From an uncultured Bacteroidota bacterium (GTDB lineage: Bacteria; Bacteroidota; Bacteroidia; Bacteroidales; F082), in assembly GCA_903891085.1 (NCBI GenBank), contig CAITDJ010000008.1:62001-126000 (forward strand): 64,000 bases of DNA, given 5' to 3'. The notes under the pieces are model-generated. The model was given only the letters and a program-made list of their open reading frames with translations. It had not been told where the DNA came from and searched no databases. Shown piece by piece: positions 52,802-62,094 of this stretch (positions are counted from its first letter, which is position 1; each line of letters opens with the position of its first letter). The position numbers and the translations under genes were made by a program.

Positions 52802-53776
52802 ATGACAAAAATTCTTGGAATCGGCAACGCATTGGTTGATCAATTAATTCTAATTGATAATGATCATGTTTTGAGTGAGTTATCACTCCCAAAAGGAAGT
52901 ATGCAATTGGTTGATTCCGATACGTCCTTTAAAGTGGGTGAAGCCACTGCACATTTTGTTTCATCCATGGCATCAGGTGGCTCAGCAGCAAACACTATCC
53001 GTGGATTGGCAAAACTTGGCACCCATGCATCTTTTATCGGGCATGTTGGTGATGACAGTGTCGGGAATTTTTTTAATGATGACCTCATCGAGAGTGGTGT
53101 TATTCCGCTGCTATTTCGCAGTAAAACACCAAGCGGAATTGCAAAGGCATTGGTGACTCCCGATGGTGAACGAACTTTTGCCACTTTTCTGGGGGCTGCT
53201 GTTGAACTCAGTGAGGCGCACCTAGACACGGAAATATTCAGTGGTTATGATATTCTGTACATAGAGGGGTATCTGGTCTTCAATTCTCCACTATTTCTGA
53301 AAGCGCTTGAGTTGGCCAAAAAAGCCGGATTAAAAATTGCCCTCGATCTGGCCAGTTATAATGTTGTAGAAGCCAATAAAGACCTTCTCAACAAGGTAAT
53401 TACCGAATACGTCGATATCGTTTTTGCCAATGAAGAAGAAGCAAAAGCACTCACAGGACTCGATCCGCAGGAAGCCCTTTTAAAACTTGCCGAACAATGC
53501 GACTACGCAATTGTTAAAATCGGAGCAAAAGGATCCATTATTGCACATAAAGGCGAAATCACTTTGATCGAAGCTTTTCCAGCTACACCAACCGATACAA
53601 CAGGAGCAGGAGATATGTATGCTGCCGGATTTTTACATGGTCTGGTAAATAACTGGAGTATCGAGAAATCGGGGAAAACCGGTTCCTTACTGGCGGCAAA
53701 AGTGATTAGTGTTGTTGGCGCAAAAATCGACAACAAACAATGGGAAGAGATTCACCAGATTATTGGCGACCTGTAA
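52802..53776 (+). CDS. PfkB/ribokinase-family carbohydrate (adenosine kinase-like) kinase
   Basis: A 324-residue kinase. ILGIGNALVDQLI is the opening strand, GGSAANTIRGLAKLG (about 59-73) the first PfkB signature, and TDTTGAGDMYAAGFLHG the second with catalytic Asp and anion hole GAGD. The VDSDTSFKVGEAT and NTIRGLAKLGTHASFIGHVGDDSVG features resemble adenosine/sugar kinases common in Bacteroidota. Exact substrate (adenosine, fructose or 2-keto-sugar) is not decided by the sequence. It is a single-gene unit, 182 bases before the EF-G-like gene. Confidence 0.85.
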   Translation: MTKILGIGNALVDQLILIDNDHVLSELSLPKGSMQLVDSDTSFKVGEATAHFVSSMASGGSAANTIRGLAKLGTHASFIGHVGDDSVGNFFNDDLIESGVIPLLFRSKTPSGIAKALVTPDGERTFATFLGAAVELSEAHLDTEIFSGYDILYIEGYLVFNSPLFLKALELAKKAGLKIALDLASYNVVEANKDLLNKVITEYVDIVFANEEEAKALTGLDPQEALLKLAEQCDYAIVKIGAKGSIIAHKGEITLIEAFPATPTDTTGAGDMYAAGFLHGLVNNWSIEKSGKTGSLLAAKVISVVGAKIDNKQWEEIHQIIGDL

Positions 53777-53908
53777 CCCCAAAAATAGAATTCCGTTTTA
53801 TTGTTACGCATGAATTTCTTTCAATGCGCTGGTTGTAAGTCGTATAAACCGGCTTATTCAACTTCATTATAAATAAGATTGACCTTATTTTCATTACGTC
53901 TAAATTTC

Positions 53909-53916
53909 TATTTTTG
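53909..53916 (+). promoter_or_regulatory. -7 box of the EF-G paralog gene
   Basis: TATTTTTG matches TAnnTTTG, 42 bases before ATG 53959. A TTATTTT stretch near 53885-53891 is a possible -33. Confidence 0.45.
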
Positions 53917-53958
53917 CATGGTAAAATTCTGTTATTCGTGTAATTAATGTAATTTTTT

Positions 53959-56094
53959 ATGAAGATATTCCAAACAGATGAGATTAGAAATGTCGCCCTG
54001 ATCGGAGCGGCAAAATCGGGGAAGACAACCCTTTCGGAGGGCATGTTATTCGAGGGAAAAATGATAACGCGTAAAGGATCAGTCGACGACAAGAACACTG
54101 TTTCAGATTATCGCCAAATTGAAATTGACCGTCATATTTCGGTAAATTCAACCTTGATGTATACCATATTCAACGACAAAAAAATAAATATATTAGATGC
54201 GCCAGGGTTCAGCGATTTCACTGGCGATATCGTATCAAGTGCAAGTGTAGCCGACACCGCTGTTTTTATGGTGAATGGCCAGGCAGGTGTGGAAGCAACT
54301 ACCGAAAACGCCTGGAGACAGGCCGAAATCTGCGGAACACCCGTTGTGTTTTTTATCAATCATCTCGACCATCACAATGCAAATTTTGATGACTCAATCA
54401 GACAGTTGAAAGAATATTTCGGCGATAAGGTAACAATCATTCAATACCCGGTAAATGCCGGCGAAGGATTCGACAGCGTTATCAACCTGATTGATATGAA
54501 GATGCTGAAATATAAACAAGGTGGAGGAGCTCCCGAAGTTCTCGATATTCCTGCAAGTGAGTTGGATAAAGCAAAAAATCTTCACAAAATGCTTGTCGAA
54601 AACGCTGCTGAAGGCGATGAATCGCTGATGGAAAAATATTTCGAAAATGATGATTTAAGCATCGACGATACCCGGTTGGGCATCCGCCTCAGCATGACAC
54701 AGCGAGGCATGTTTCCGGTGTTTTGCGGCGCCGCCAAACATGGTATCGGTATTACCCGACTCATGGATTTCATTGTGAACTCATGCCCTTGTCCCATTCA
54801 TTCGAGGGGACGCAAAACAACATCCGGTAAGGAATTTAACTATAAGGCAACCGATCCGGCATCCATGTTTATTTTTAAAATTAGCAACGAGCAGCATTTG
54901 GGTGAAGTTTCCCATTTTAAAGTATACAGCGGCACCATTTCTGAAGGCCAAGACTTTATTAATCCAAGAACCGGAAACAAGGAACGTATTTCACAGTTAT
55001 TCCTGGTGAACGGAAAAAATCGTGAAAAAGTTGAAAAGGTGATCGCCGGTGACATCGCCACCACCATCAAACTGAAAGAGGTCCGTACAAACGATTCACT
55101 CTTTGACGCTAAAGTTGCAGATGCACCATTTGAAGGAATTGTTTATCCAGAACCAGTATTCTCAACGGCCGTTAAAGCAGCCAGTTCAACTGATGACGAA
55201 AAATTAGGTAGTATCCTTCAGGAAATGCACCGCAACGATCCCACCATCATTGCAGGAATGTCACGCGAACTGCGTCAGCTGATTCTTCAATGCCAGGGAG
55301 AATATCATTTGAACACTATAAAATGGTATTTCGATCATCAATATAAATTAGATATAGAATTTTTCTCCCCTAAAATTCCTTATCGCGAAACAATCACAAA
55401 ATCGGCAAAAGCAGACTATCGGCACAAAAAACAATCCGGTGGTTCGGGTCAGTTTGGTGAGGTGCATCTGATGGTTCAGCCGTATGTTGAAGGCTATAAA
55501 GACCCTACTGATTTCCCGATTCGCGGAAAAGAAGAACACAAACTTCCCTGGGGTGGTGTGTTGATTTTCAGCAACTGTATCGTTGGCGGATCGATTGATG
55601 CCAGATTCCTGCCCGCCATCCTGAAAGGGGTGATGGAACGCCTCGAAGAAGGCCCGCTCACAGGATCCTATGCGCGCGATATCATCGTATATGTGTATGA
55701 TGGTAAAATGCACCCGGTTGATTCAAATGAATTATCCTTCAAATTGGCCGGTCGTCAGGCTTTCATTACTGCCTTTAAAAACGCCGGTCCGAAAATCATG
55801 GAACCCATTTATGACCTTTCGGTTCGCATGCCTGAAGATATGATGGGAGGTGTTATGACCGATTTACAAGGCCGTCGTGCTGTAATCATGGGAATGGATT
55901 CTGATGGTAAATATCAGATTATCAACGCTAAAGTTCCACTGGCCGAAATGGATAAATATTCTACCTCACTCAGCTCGATCACATCCGGCCGCGGTACTTT
56001 CAAAATGAAATATGCCGAGTATATGCAGGTACCAACTGATGTACAGGTGAAACTGCTTAAGGATTACGAAGAAAAACTCAAAGAAGAAGAATAG
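53959..56094 (+). CDS. EF-G paralog (EF-G2-like) lacking the catalytic histidine
   Basis: A 711-residue translational-GTPase-like protein with the five EF-G domains. The P-loop is GAAKSGKTT (16-24) rather than the usual AHxDxGKTT. The G3 motif DTPGH is DAPGF (80-84), so the histidine needed for GTP hydrolysis is Phe84. NHLD and GAAK occupy the G4 and G5 positions. Domain IV keeps KKQSGGSGQFGEVHLMVQP. This fits the EF-G2 clade of Bacteroidota, where Bacteroides EF-G2 has been reported to support translation in starvation or gut conditions without GTP hydrolysis. Housekeeping fusA is presumably elsewhere. The gene ends before a strong terminator. Confidence 0.88.
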   Translation: MKIFQTDEIRNVALIGAAKSGKTTLSEGMLFEGKMITRKGSVDDKNTVSDYRQIEIDRHISVNSTLMYTIFNDKKINILDAPGFSDFTGDIVSSASVADTAVFMVNGQAGVEATTENAWRQAEICGTPVVFFINHLDHHNANFDDSIRQLKEYFGDKVTIIQYPVNAGEGFDSVINLIDMKMLKYKQGGGAPEVLDIPASELDKAKNLHKMLVENAAEGDESLMEKYFENDDLSIDDTRLGIRLSMTQRGMFPVFCGAAKHGIGITRLMDFIVNSCPCPIHSRGRKTTSGKEFNYKATDPASMFIFKISNEQHLGEVSHFKVYSGTISEGQDFINPRTGNKERISQLFLVNGKNREKVEKVIAGDIATTIKLKEVRTNDSLFDAKVADAPFEGIVYPEPVFSTAVKAASSTDDEKLGSILQEMHRNDPTIIAGMSRELRQLILQCQGEYHLNTIKWYFDHQYKLDIEFFSPKIPYRETITKSAKADYRHKKQSGGSGQFGEVHLMVQPYVEGYKDPTDFPIRGKEEHKLPWGGVLIFSNCIVGGSIDARFLPAILKGVMERLEEGPLTGSYARDIIVYVYDGKMHPVDSNELSFKLAGRQAFITAFKNAGPKIMEPIYDLSVRMPEDMMGGVMTDLQGRRAVIMGMDSDGKYQIINAKVPLAEMDKYSTSLSSITSGRGTFKMKYAEYMQVPTDVQVKLLKDYEEKLKEEE

Positions 56095-56115
56095 TCTGCT
56101 TTTTTGTATTCTCAC

Positions 56116-56148
56116 AAACGGCCTTGAATCTCAGGGCCGTTTTTTTTG
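56116..56148 (+). terminator. Intrinsic terminator after the EF-G paralog
   Basis: AAACGGCC (56116-56123) pairs with GGCCGTTT (56135-56142), with an eleven-base loop, followed by a run of eight or more T from 56140. A good rho-independent terminator, 21 bases after the stop. Confidence 0.8.
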
Positions 56149-56373
56149 TTTTTAACTTTCAGAAATTAACAAGATCGGATCAATGAAAGTTTGATCGTAG
56201 GAGATTTTGCTTTTGAACATTGGTAAATTTCTCAGTCCTGATCACTTTTCAGGGTTCAATGCTGATGTCCGTTTTTAACAGATAACAATTCTGCAGGCTA
56301 CTTTTGAACTCCAGGAACGGAAATGTATCCGAAATGATAGTTTCGTCCTAACAACACAAAATGATATCATAAA

Positions 56374-56403
56374 AAAAGCTGTACAAAAATTTGCACAGCT
56401 TTT
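56374..56403 (-). terminator. Intrinsic terminator after the PPIase gene (leftward)
   Basis: AAAAGCTGTACAAA pairs with TTTGCACAGCTTTT (one mismatch, two-base loop). On the minus strand it is followed by seven T (fwd A-run 56371-56377), 22 bases past the PPIase stop at 56426. On the plus strand the T-run is shorter, so it works mainly leftward. Confidence 0.7.
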
Positions 56404-56425
56404 TATTGTTTAGTTCGTTTTTCTG

Positions 56426-58531
56426 TTAATAAAACAAGATGCGATTATCAACAACTTCAGTGGCTTTTTCAATTGCTTTTACTACAGCATTGTTTGTTAC
56501 CGCCTGCGAAATTGCGGTAGCTTTTTCTCCGGCTATCTGGTCATACGTGTCACGGTCAGCGGCTAAGACAATATCTTTCAACTGAATGTGATAGGCTGCA
56601 CCTGTCCCTGCAATCGGGCCAGCTTCCTGCCCATTACTCAAAGCAAATATTTCACCAATTACCTTACTCTCTTGTCCGAAACCCTGCAATACACGACTGT
56701 CAAATGAAACATTGATATCCTGGGCAGTGGTTTTAAATTGTGAGGCCATTGCATTCATGTCTGTTGCGTATGCTTTCATTTGGTCAACCAACATTTCACC
56801 CTTTTTTACATTCATTACCTGGGTGCGAATCACATCTTTCACATCTTGCCATGGTGCAATGCCTTTGTCTGAACTTTTTGTCAGAACAGCAAGTACATAC
56901 ATATTATCCAAATCAAAGATTGTTGATACATCACCTACTTCTGTCTCTTTTGAAAAAGCCCAGCGAATGATCTGACGTGGATTTTCGATACCGGCAATTT
57001 TATTGGTGGAGGATTTTAAATTTGGAGCAACCTTTTTTGTTACACCTTCCTTTTCGATTGATTTATCAAACTCTGCACGACTTGAGCTACTTGTTGCAAA
57101 CCTGCTGGCCTGGGCAAAAATATCCTGTGCCGTTTGTGTACTTGGTGTTACAAGACGGGTTATCGTTGCCAAACGAACTTTTTTTACAGGCTCTTTTTTA
57201 CCGGTAACTTCTATCACATGGTAACCAAAAGATGTTTCAACAACACCAATGGTTCCAACAGCATTTGACAGAACGAACTGATTAAACTGAGGAACCATTT
57301 GTCCATCTTTGAACCAACCAAGATCACCCTTATTTTGTTTTGCACTTGGATCGTCAGAAAAAGCCTGTGCTAATTCAGTGAATTTTGATGCACTGCGTTT
57401 CACCTGACCTAATAAACTGTCAGCCAAACGCTGAGCAGCTTCTTTTGTTCTTGTTTGCTGGCTTCGGGCAGTTCCTTTGTATGAAATCAAAATATGGGTT
57501 GCTTTCAGTGAATCGGGACGCATGGCCACATCGGCCAAACGAACAAGTTTGTAGGAACCATTATCGAAATAAGGGCCATAGACAAATCCCTTTTCATTGT
57601 TGAACATAAGGCTCTCAATAGCCACGGGAACATCTTTCTGTCCTAACCAGGTACTGTCATAACGATTGTCAGAATTAGCATTAACGAAAGCGGCGACATT
57701 TGGGGTAACAGTGAATTCGTTCACCATATCCTTTACATAATCTTCTGCTTCTTTGCTATCTGCAGCTGAAGGTTTAATTTCAAAAACAACATAATCGATA
57801 TCACGCAAGGCTTCGCGATCGTATGATTTCTTGTTTTTTTCGTAGTATTCTTTGTAATCATCATCAGTAAGTTTTACCAATGAATCAGCAATGGTACTAT
57901 ACTTCACGCCAACAAGCTTAACGTTTGCTTTATCATTTTTATCATGATAAGCCATTTTTGCCAATGCCTGAGGCAAATGATAGCTTTTAGAAACCAAAGA
58001 TTGATATTTGGTTCTGAGCCTGTCATCTTTCACATATCGCTCAAAAGTAAGCCATTGATCGCGTTGTGCCTGAGGCAACTGATCTAATTGCTGGAGATAA
58101 TTAAGAACTAAATTGCGGTCATAAACACCGGTTTCGGGGTTGGTGAAGTTCTGAATCACTGCCTGGTGAGGATTTGCTCCCTGAATTTGATCAAAAAGTT
58201 CTTCACTTGTAACAATTAAGCCAAGTTCTTCATATTCTTTTCCCATTAAATATTTCTCCAGAATCTGATTCCAGGTATTGTCACGAACTCGAAAAAGGTC
58301 ATCCTGTGTAAGTGCATCCGACTGCTTCTGTCGTTTTGTTCCTTCAACATTTTCATCAAATAATTTGTTGAAGTCCTGAATACTCACTTCTTCGCCATCG
58401 ACAACACCAATATGAACTGGATTTTGCCTGTTACGCTTGGTAAAGTCTCCCAGGATGAAGGCAGCTAGCGCCACACCGATTATTATTACCAACAATCCGG
58501 ATTGTTTTCTGATTTTTCCAATAACGGCCAT
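56426..58531 (-). CDS. Periplasmic peptidyl-prolyl isomerase, PpiD/SurA-like
   Basis: A 701-residue membrane-anchored chaperone-isomerase. The N-terminal TM anchor is QSGLLVIIIGVALAAFILGDF (about 9-29). SurA-N-like helical segments follow (EEVSIQDFNKLFDENVEGTKRQ, LEKYLMGKEYEELGLIVTSEELFDQIQ). The parvulin PPIC domain begins LKATHILISYKGT, near 343, and has the GDLGWFKDGQMVPQFNQFV and VGVVETSFGYHVIEV motifs. A second partial rotamase-like region is near 500-620. It helps fold outer-membrane proteins, consistent with the outer-membrane and LPS-export genes upstream. It is the last gene of the leftward cluster. Confidence 0.9.
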   Translation of the reverse strand: MAVIGKIRKQSGLLVIIIGVALAAFILGDFTKRNRQNPVHIGVVDGEEVSIQDFNKLFDENVEGTKRQKQSDALTQDDLFRVRDNTWNQILEKYLMGKEYEELGLIVTSEELFDQIQGANPHQAVIQNFTNPETGVYDRNLVLNYLQQLDQLPQAQRDQWLTFERYVKDDRLRTKYQSLVSKSYHLPQALAKMAYHDKNDKANVKLVGVKYSTIADSLVKLTDDDYKEYYEKNKKSYDREALRDIDYVVFEIKPSAADSKEAEDYVKDMVNEFTVTPNVAAFVNANSDNRYDSTWLGQKDVPVAIESLMFNNEKGFVYGPYFDNGSYKLVRLADVAMRPDSLKATHILISYKGTARSQQTRTKEAAQRLADSLLGQVKRSASKFTELAQAFSDDPSAKQNKGDLGWFKDGQMVPQFNQFVLSNAVGTIGVVETSFGYHVIEVTGKKEPVKKVRLATITRLVTPSTQTAQDIFAQASRFATSSSSRAEFDKSIEKEGVTKKVAPNLKSSTNKIAGIENPRQIIRWAFSKETEVGDVSTIFDLDNMYVLAVLTKSSDKGIAPWQDVKDVIRTQVMNVKKGEMLVDQMKAYATDMNAMASQFKTTAQDINVSFDSRVLQGFGQESKVIGEIFALSNGQEAGPIAGTGAAYHIQLKDIVLAADRDTYDQIAGEKATAISQAVTNNAVVKAIEKATEVVDNRILFY

Positions 58532-58559
58532 AATTTATCTTTCTTTTTAAAATAGGGTG

Positions 58560-58567
58560 CAAATGTA
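58560..58567 (-). promoter_or_regulatory. -7 box of the PPIase gene
   Basis: On the minus strand TACATTTG matches TAnnTTTG, 28 bases before the ATG at 58531. No well-spaced -33 element is seen. It suggests PPIase has its own promoter despite the leftward cluster. Confidence 0.5.
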
Positions 58568-58729
58568 CAAAGGATATTTTAAGTATTAAAATAATTTAAG
58601 CATTAAAACAGATGTGACAACTCATGAATTAATTGTTAGAATATCAATAATTTACGAGTTGATAACTTCTGAATAAAATGACTGATGGTTTATTTTACAC
58701 GAATGAATGGGGTTTTTGTTACTAAAAGA

Positions 58730-59998
58730 TCATGTATCGAGTAGTTTGATTCTTACTTCCTCAATTCTATTCTCCTTTGCTTTAGTAACTCTAATTTTAT
58801 ATTTATCATAAAGAATTTCCTCTCCCAGATCGGGAATACTTTCATGAATATGCAGGATGAAGCCCGCCAGTGTCTCATAATCATCCGATTCAGGGAAATC
58901 AAATTTGTAGGTTTCGTTCAGATAATCGAGTTCCAACCGCGTTGAAAAGCGAAACTCAGTCTCTGAAATCTGTTCTTCAATGGTCTCCTCCTCGTCAAAT
59001 TCATCGTCAATTTCACCAAATATTTCCTCAATGATATCTTCGATGGTGACAATCCCCGAAGTGCCCCCGAATTCGTCCACCACAACAGCGATACCCTGCC
59101 TTGACTGGATTAACCTGCTCAGTAAGGTGTTGGCAGGAAAGGTTTCGGGGTAGACTTCTATTGTTCTTAAAACATCGCTGATTGTTTTCGGCTTGCGAAA
59201 CATATCATACGAGTGAACGTATCCAATAATATTATCAATATTCTGTTGATAAACCAGAATTTTCGAATGCATCGTCTCATCAAAACGTTTTAATAATTCA
59301 CCAACTTCTGTATCTATAGTGATTGCCTCAAGTTCGGTGCGGGGAACCATGCATTCACGTAATTTCACAAAGCGAAAATCGATGGCATTCTGAAACAACT
59401 GAATATCATGATGAATTTGCTCCTTTGTTTCTTCCTGAGGTGAATACTCTTTCACGTATTCATTTAAATCGAGCGAGCTGAATTCATATTCGTCATGGCT
59501 CAATTCGATCCGGAATAAATACTTCAAAATAAATTCAATGATACCAATATAAATAAATACGAGCGGAAACAAGAGGTAATAAATGATCCAGATTGGAACG
59601 GCCAGTGTACTCAAAATTCCATTCGGATTAAACCTGAATAGTATTTTCGGGATAAACTCACCAGCAATTAATATAAGTATTGTGGATAGTATGGTTTGGG
59701 TGAACAGCACCGAAAACTCAGAATTTAATCCATGAGGTAACCAGCCTGAAATCCAGGGTTCGAGTATTGTTGCCATCGCAATACCATATACAACAAGTGC
59801 TATGTTATTTCCGAGGAGCAGGGCACCGATAAACTTTCCCGGTTTCTTGTAAAATTTATTTAAAAGATGCGCTGAAAATCTGTTTCTTTTGAGTTCCAGT
59901 TCTATACGCAATCGATTCGATGTGGCAAAAGCGATCTCTACTCCGGAGAAAAATCCGGAAAAAACAAGGGTAATTGGTATTAATATCCAGTTATTCAA
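58730..59998 (-). CDS. CorC/HlyC (CNNM-type) transporter, GldE-like
   Basis: A 422-residue protein. N-terminal DUF21 domain with three or four TM segments (WILIPITLVFSGFFSGVEIAFATSNRLRIE, the SGxExAF motif). Two CBS domains follow near 205-325 (MVPRTELEAITID... VVDEFGGTSGIVTIEDIIEEIFGEI), then a CorC/HlyC ligand domain at the C-terminus (EFRFSTRLELDYLNETY). Members move Mg or affect divalent metal efflux; GldE is the gliding-motility version in Flavobacteriia. The only in-frame start is TTG at 59998, as an upstream stop follows closely; the N-terminus fits family starts. It belongs to the coaX-to-PPIase cluster. Confidence 0.88.
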   Translation of the reverse strand: MNNWILIPITLVFSGFFSGVEIAFATSNRLRIELELKRNRFSAHLLNKFYKKPGKFIGALLLGNNIALVVYGIAMATILEPWISGWLPHGLNSEFSVLFTQTILSTILILIAGEFIPKILFRFNPNGILSTLAVPIWIIYYLLFPLVFIYIGIIEFILKYLFRIELSHDEYEFSSLDLNEYVKEYSPQEETKEQIHHDIQLFQNAIDFRFVKLRECMVPRTELEAITIDTEVGELLKRFDETMHSKILVYQQNIDNIIGYVHSYDMFRKPKTISDVLRTIEVYPETFPANTLLSRLIQSRQGIAVVVDEFGGTSGIVTIEDIIEEIFGEIDDEFDEEETIEEQISETEFRFSTRLELDYLNETYKFDFPESDDYETLAGFILHIHESIPDLGEEILYDKYKIRVTKAKENRIEEVRIKLLDT

Positions 59999-60044
59999 TG
60001 ATTTATGCTAAATATTTATTGTAATATTTTTTTGTAAATATAAT

Positions 60045-60052
60045 CAAATGTA
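60045..60052 (-). promoter_or_regulatory. -7 box of the CorC-like gene
   Basis: On the minus strand TACATTTG, a perfect TAnnTTTG, lies 46 bases before the TTG start at 59998 and downstream of lptC. Spacing to any -33 element is unclear. It could allow separate expression from the lptC part of the cluster. Confidence 0.5.
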
Positions 60053-60092
60053 ATTATTGTAGGTCAATTCGGAACCAGGGTTGCCTTTGCCA

Positions 60093-60662
60093 CTAGTTGT
60101 CCTCTTCGTCAAATTCGATTGTAGCACGCACATTATGTATCGTTCTTTTATCGAATCCTTCGTTGGCGGTAAGACTGTCGCCAAAAATCACTTTATCGGG
60201 GGAAGTAATCTTTACAAACGCATGTGTAAAGATTATTTTTCTTTTTTGGTCCCAAAACAATGATTCCGTATTCAATTTTTCAAGCGTAGAAAAGTTCTCT
60301 ACTTCAACATCATTACGTGCAATCATTAGCTTTGTTTTTTCATAACTGATACCGTAATTGGCTCTAATTCTTGAACTTGGCTTGTTCAAGGTATCATAAA
60401 AAAAAGCCTCAAATCCTTCAGGAAACTCTGTATATACATCCTTTCCCTCGAACCTTTTCATTATGGGTGCTGTTAATCTGATTTTCACATTTCCCGAATC
60501 AGACCGTATGAAAACAATGTTTTTCGCGCTGACGCTTTCAAGCGTGTCTGCCTGCGTTACCTCCTTAACAACCGTGATTGAGTTCTCGCATGAAAAAAGC
60601 ATCACAAACAGAAAACCTGTTGAGATGATTGTAATTATTCTATGAAATTCTTTTGTTCCCAA
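60093..60662 (-). CDS. lptC: LPS export periplasmic protein LptC
   Basis: A 189-residue lipoprotein-like periplasmic protein. The N-terminus IIT...FLFVMLFSCENS has a lipobox FSC (Cys25) where Gammaproteobacterial LptC has a TM anchor. The body is a beta-jellyroll with KNIVFIRSDSGNVKIRLTAPIMKRF, PEGFEAFFYDTLNKPSSRIRANYGISYEKT, and LNTESLFWDQKRKIIFTHAFVKI, matching the LptC family. It receives LPS from the LptB2FG ABC transporter. It is followed by CorC-like and preceded, eight bases away, by the TPR gene. Confidence 0.88.
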   Translation of the reverse strand: MGTKEFHRIITIISTGFLFVMLFSCENSITVVKEVTQADTLESVSAKNIVFIRSDSGNVKIRLTAPIMKRFEGKDVYTEFPEGFEAFFYDTLNKPSSRIRANYGISYEKTKLMIARNDVEVENFSTLEKLNTESLFWDQKRKIIFTHAFVKITSPDKVIFGDSLTANEGFDKRTIHNVRATIEFDEEDN

Positions 60663-60670
60663 GTTGAAAA

Positions 60671-62071
60671 TTATTTAGCTGCTCTGATAATCGTTTGTTC
60701 GGTAAACCAGCACTCAACAGTATATGATCCGCCAACTTTGTAATTGTTGAATAATATAGTTTCTTTTGTTGGAAAACTGGCTGAATAGGATGCAATTAGT
60801 TCATTAACCACATTGGCAACTGAAGGATCCACTTTGCCTGCTTTGACAAATTTATCTACCGCCGCCCAATAAGTTGCCTTACTACTAAAGTCGTCAGTGC
60901 CACAGTCAGTTGCACTTGCAGCATACAGATTTCCAATTGTAATAAATGGTTCACCATCATTCGGGTTAAGCGCTATCGCCTTCAGGGCCATCTGCTTTGA
61001 ACTAGGATAGTTTTTGAGTGTGCGATAAATCTCCGACATTTTTTTATATGATGTCTGGGATATGTTCAAAACAGTGGAATTGGAAGCCATTTCAAAAAAA
61101 GGCAGGGATTCACTAAGCCTTTCATCTTTAAGCATCAATTGACCAATATTATACGCTGATTCAGGACTTGGCTCCAGTGTATGCAGGTTCATGCATGTTG
61201 CAACGTACAATGAATCAGACTGGCAATTACAGCGACTGAGTATTGCTGTTATTTTTCTGAGCAATGCTATATCATCCGGTGTTTTTAGCAATCGGTTCTT
61301 ATACATACGCGTCAAAACCCCGCAGGAAGCAAAGGGTTCAAATGTTGCATCGATATTCTCTTTGAAATTTTTATAAATTTCAACCGATTGTGTGTTTCCG
61401 TTTTTAAGGGATTGGGTATTGATATTATGGTCGAGTAGTTGCATCACCTTTTCATAAACATCAACAATAAAAGTACTGTCAACCTTACCATTACGGGCCA
61501 TTTTAATGACGGATCGCAAGTAATAAACCATCACGGTTCCATCCGTATTACCACCTTCCAACTCAACCGATTTGTGAAGAAATTCAAAAGCCTCTTCATA
61601 ACGGTCTTCGTTATATGTCAACAGGTCAATTCCTTTTCTCCCCAAAATTGCACCTTCCTGCGGTTTTTCGAAATGATTTGGGAAATATTTTATTTGCTGG
61701 TCATATACATACATCAGTGTATCGAGATACTGTTCTCTTACAACAGGATTCGCTTCATTTTCAATACTGTACTGTATTAGTTTTACACCGTCAATATATG
61801 TATTTTCATTTGCAGCCGGACAGTTGTTAAACACCCATTTCCATGGCTCAACTATTTGGTTGATGGATGTAGTTGAGTAATCAGTGTCTTTCCATTGTTT
61901 AAAAAGCGCACGGTACAAAGAGATATTTGTCAAACAGGCAACACTGTCATTACCATATTCCGATTGTGTAGGAAGGGGTTTTCCATCAGGCAATCCGTCA
62001 TTTGCGAAAGTTGATGCTTCAACGGCAGTTGTGATGAGCATAGCTGCGATGAGAAAAAATCTAACTTTCAT
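60671..62071 (-). CDS. Secreted TPR-repeat protein
   Basis: A 466-residue periplasmic protein. Signal peptide 1-20 (MKVRFFLIAAMLITTAVEAS). The rest is alpha-helical with TPR-like units, e.g. SAYNIGQLMLKDERLSESLPFFEMAS, TSYKKMSEIYRTLKNYPSSKQMALKAIALNPNDGEPFITIGNLYAAS and ATYWAAVDKFVKAGKVDP. It ends VGGSYTVECWFTEQTIIRAAK. TPR proteins in this position may scaffold assembly of outer-membrane machinery. ATG 62071 is used; a TTG at 62098 overlaps the preceding gene. Confidence 0.8.
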   Translation of the reverse strand: MKVRFFLIAAMLITTAVEASTFANDGLPDGKPLPTQSEYGNDSVACLTNISLYRALFKQWKDTDYSTTSINQIVEPWKWVFNNCPAANENTYIDGVKLIQYSIENEANPVVREQYLDTLMYVYDQQIKYFPNHFEKPQEGAILGRKGIDLLTYNEDRYEEAFEFLHKSVELEGGNTDGTVMVYYLRSVIKMARNGKVDSTFIVDVYEKVMQLLDHNINTQSLKNGNTQSVEIYKNFKENIDATFEPFASCGVLTRMYKNRLLKTPDDIALLRKITAILSRCNCQSDSLYVATCMNLHTLEPSPESAYNIGQLMLKDERLSESLPFFEMASNSTVLNISQTSYKKMSEIYRTLKNYPSSKQMALKAIALNPNDGEPFITIGNLYAASATDCGTDDFSSKATYWAAVDKFVKAGKVDPSVANVVNELIASYSASFPTKETILFNNYKVGGSYTVECWFTEQTIIRAAK

Positions 62072-62094
62072 TTTCAATTTATTGCTTTCCTGGA

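Larger units (their letters stand above)
56095..56425. other. Intergenic region with two convergent terminators
   Basis: 331 bases between the convergent EF-G paralog and PPIase genes. It contains the two hairpins listed at 56116-56148 and 56374-56403. The middle (about 56150-56370) has no ORF, repeat or RNA signature that I recognise. Confidence 0.6.
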
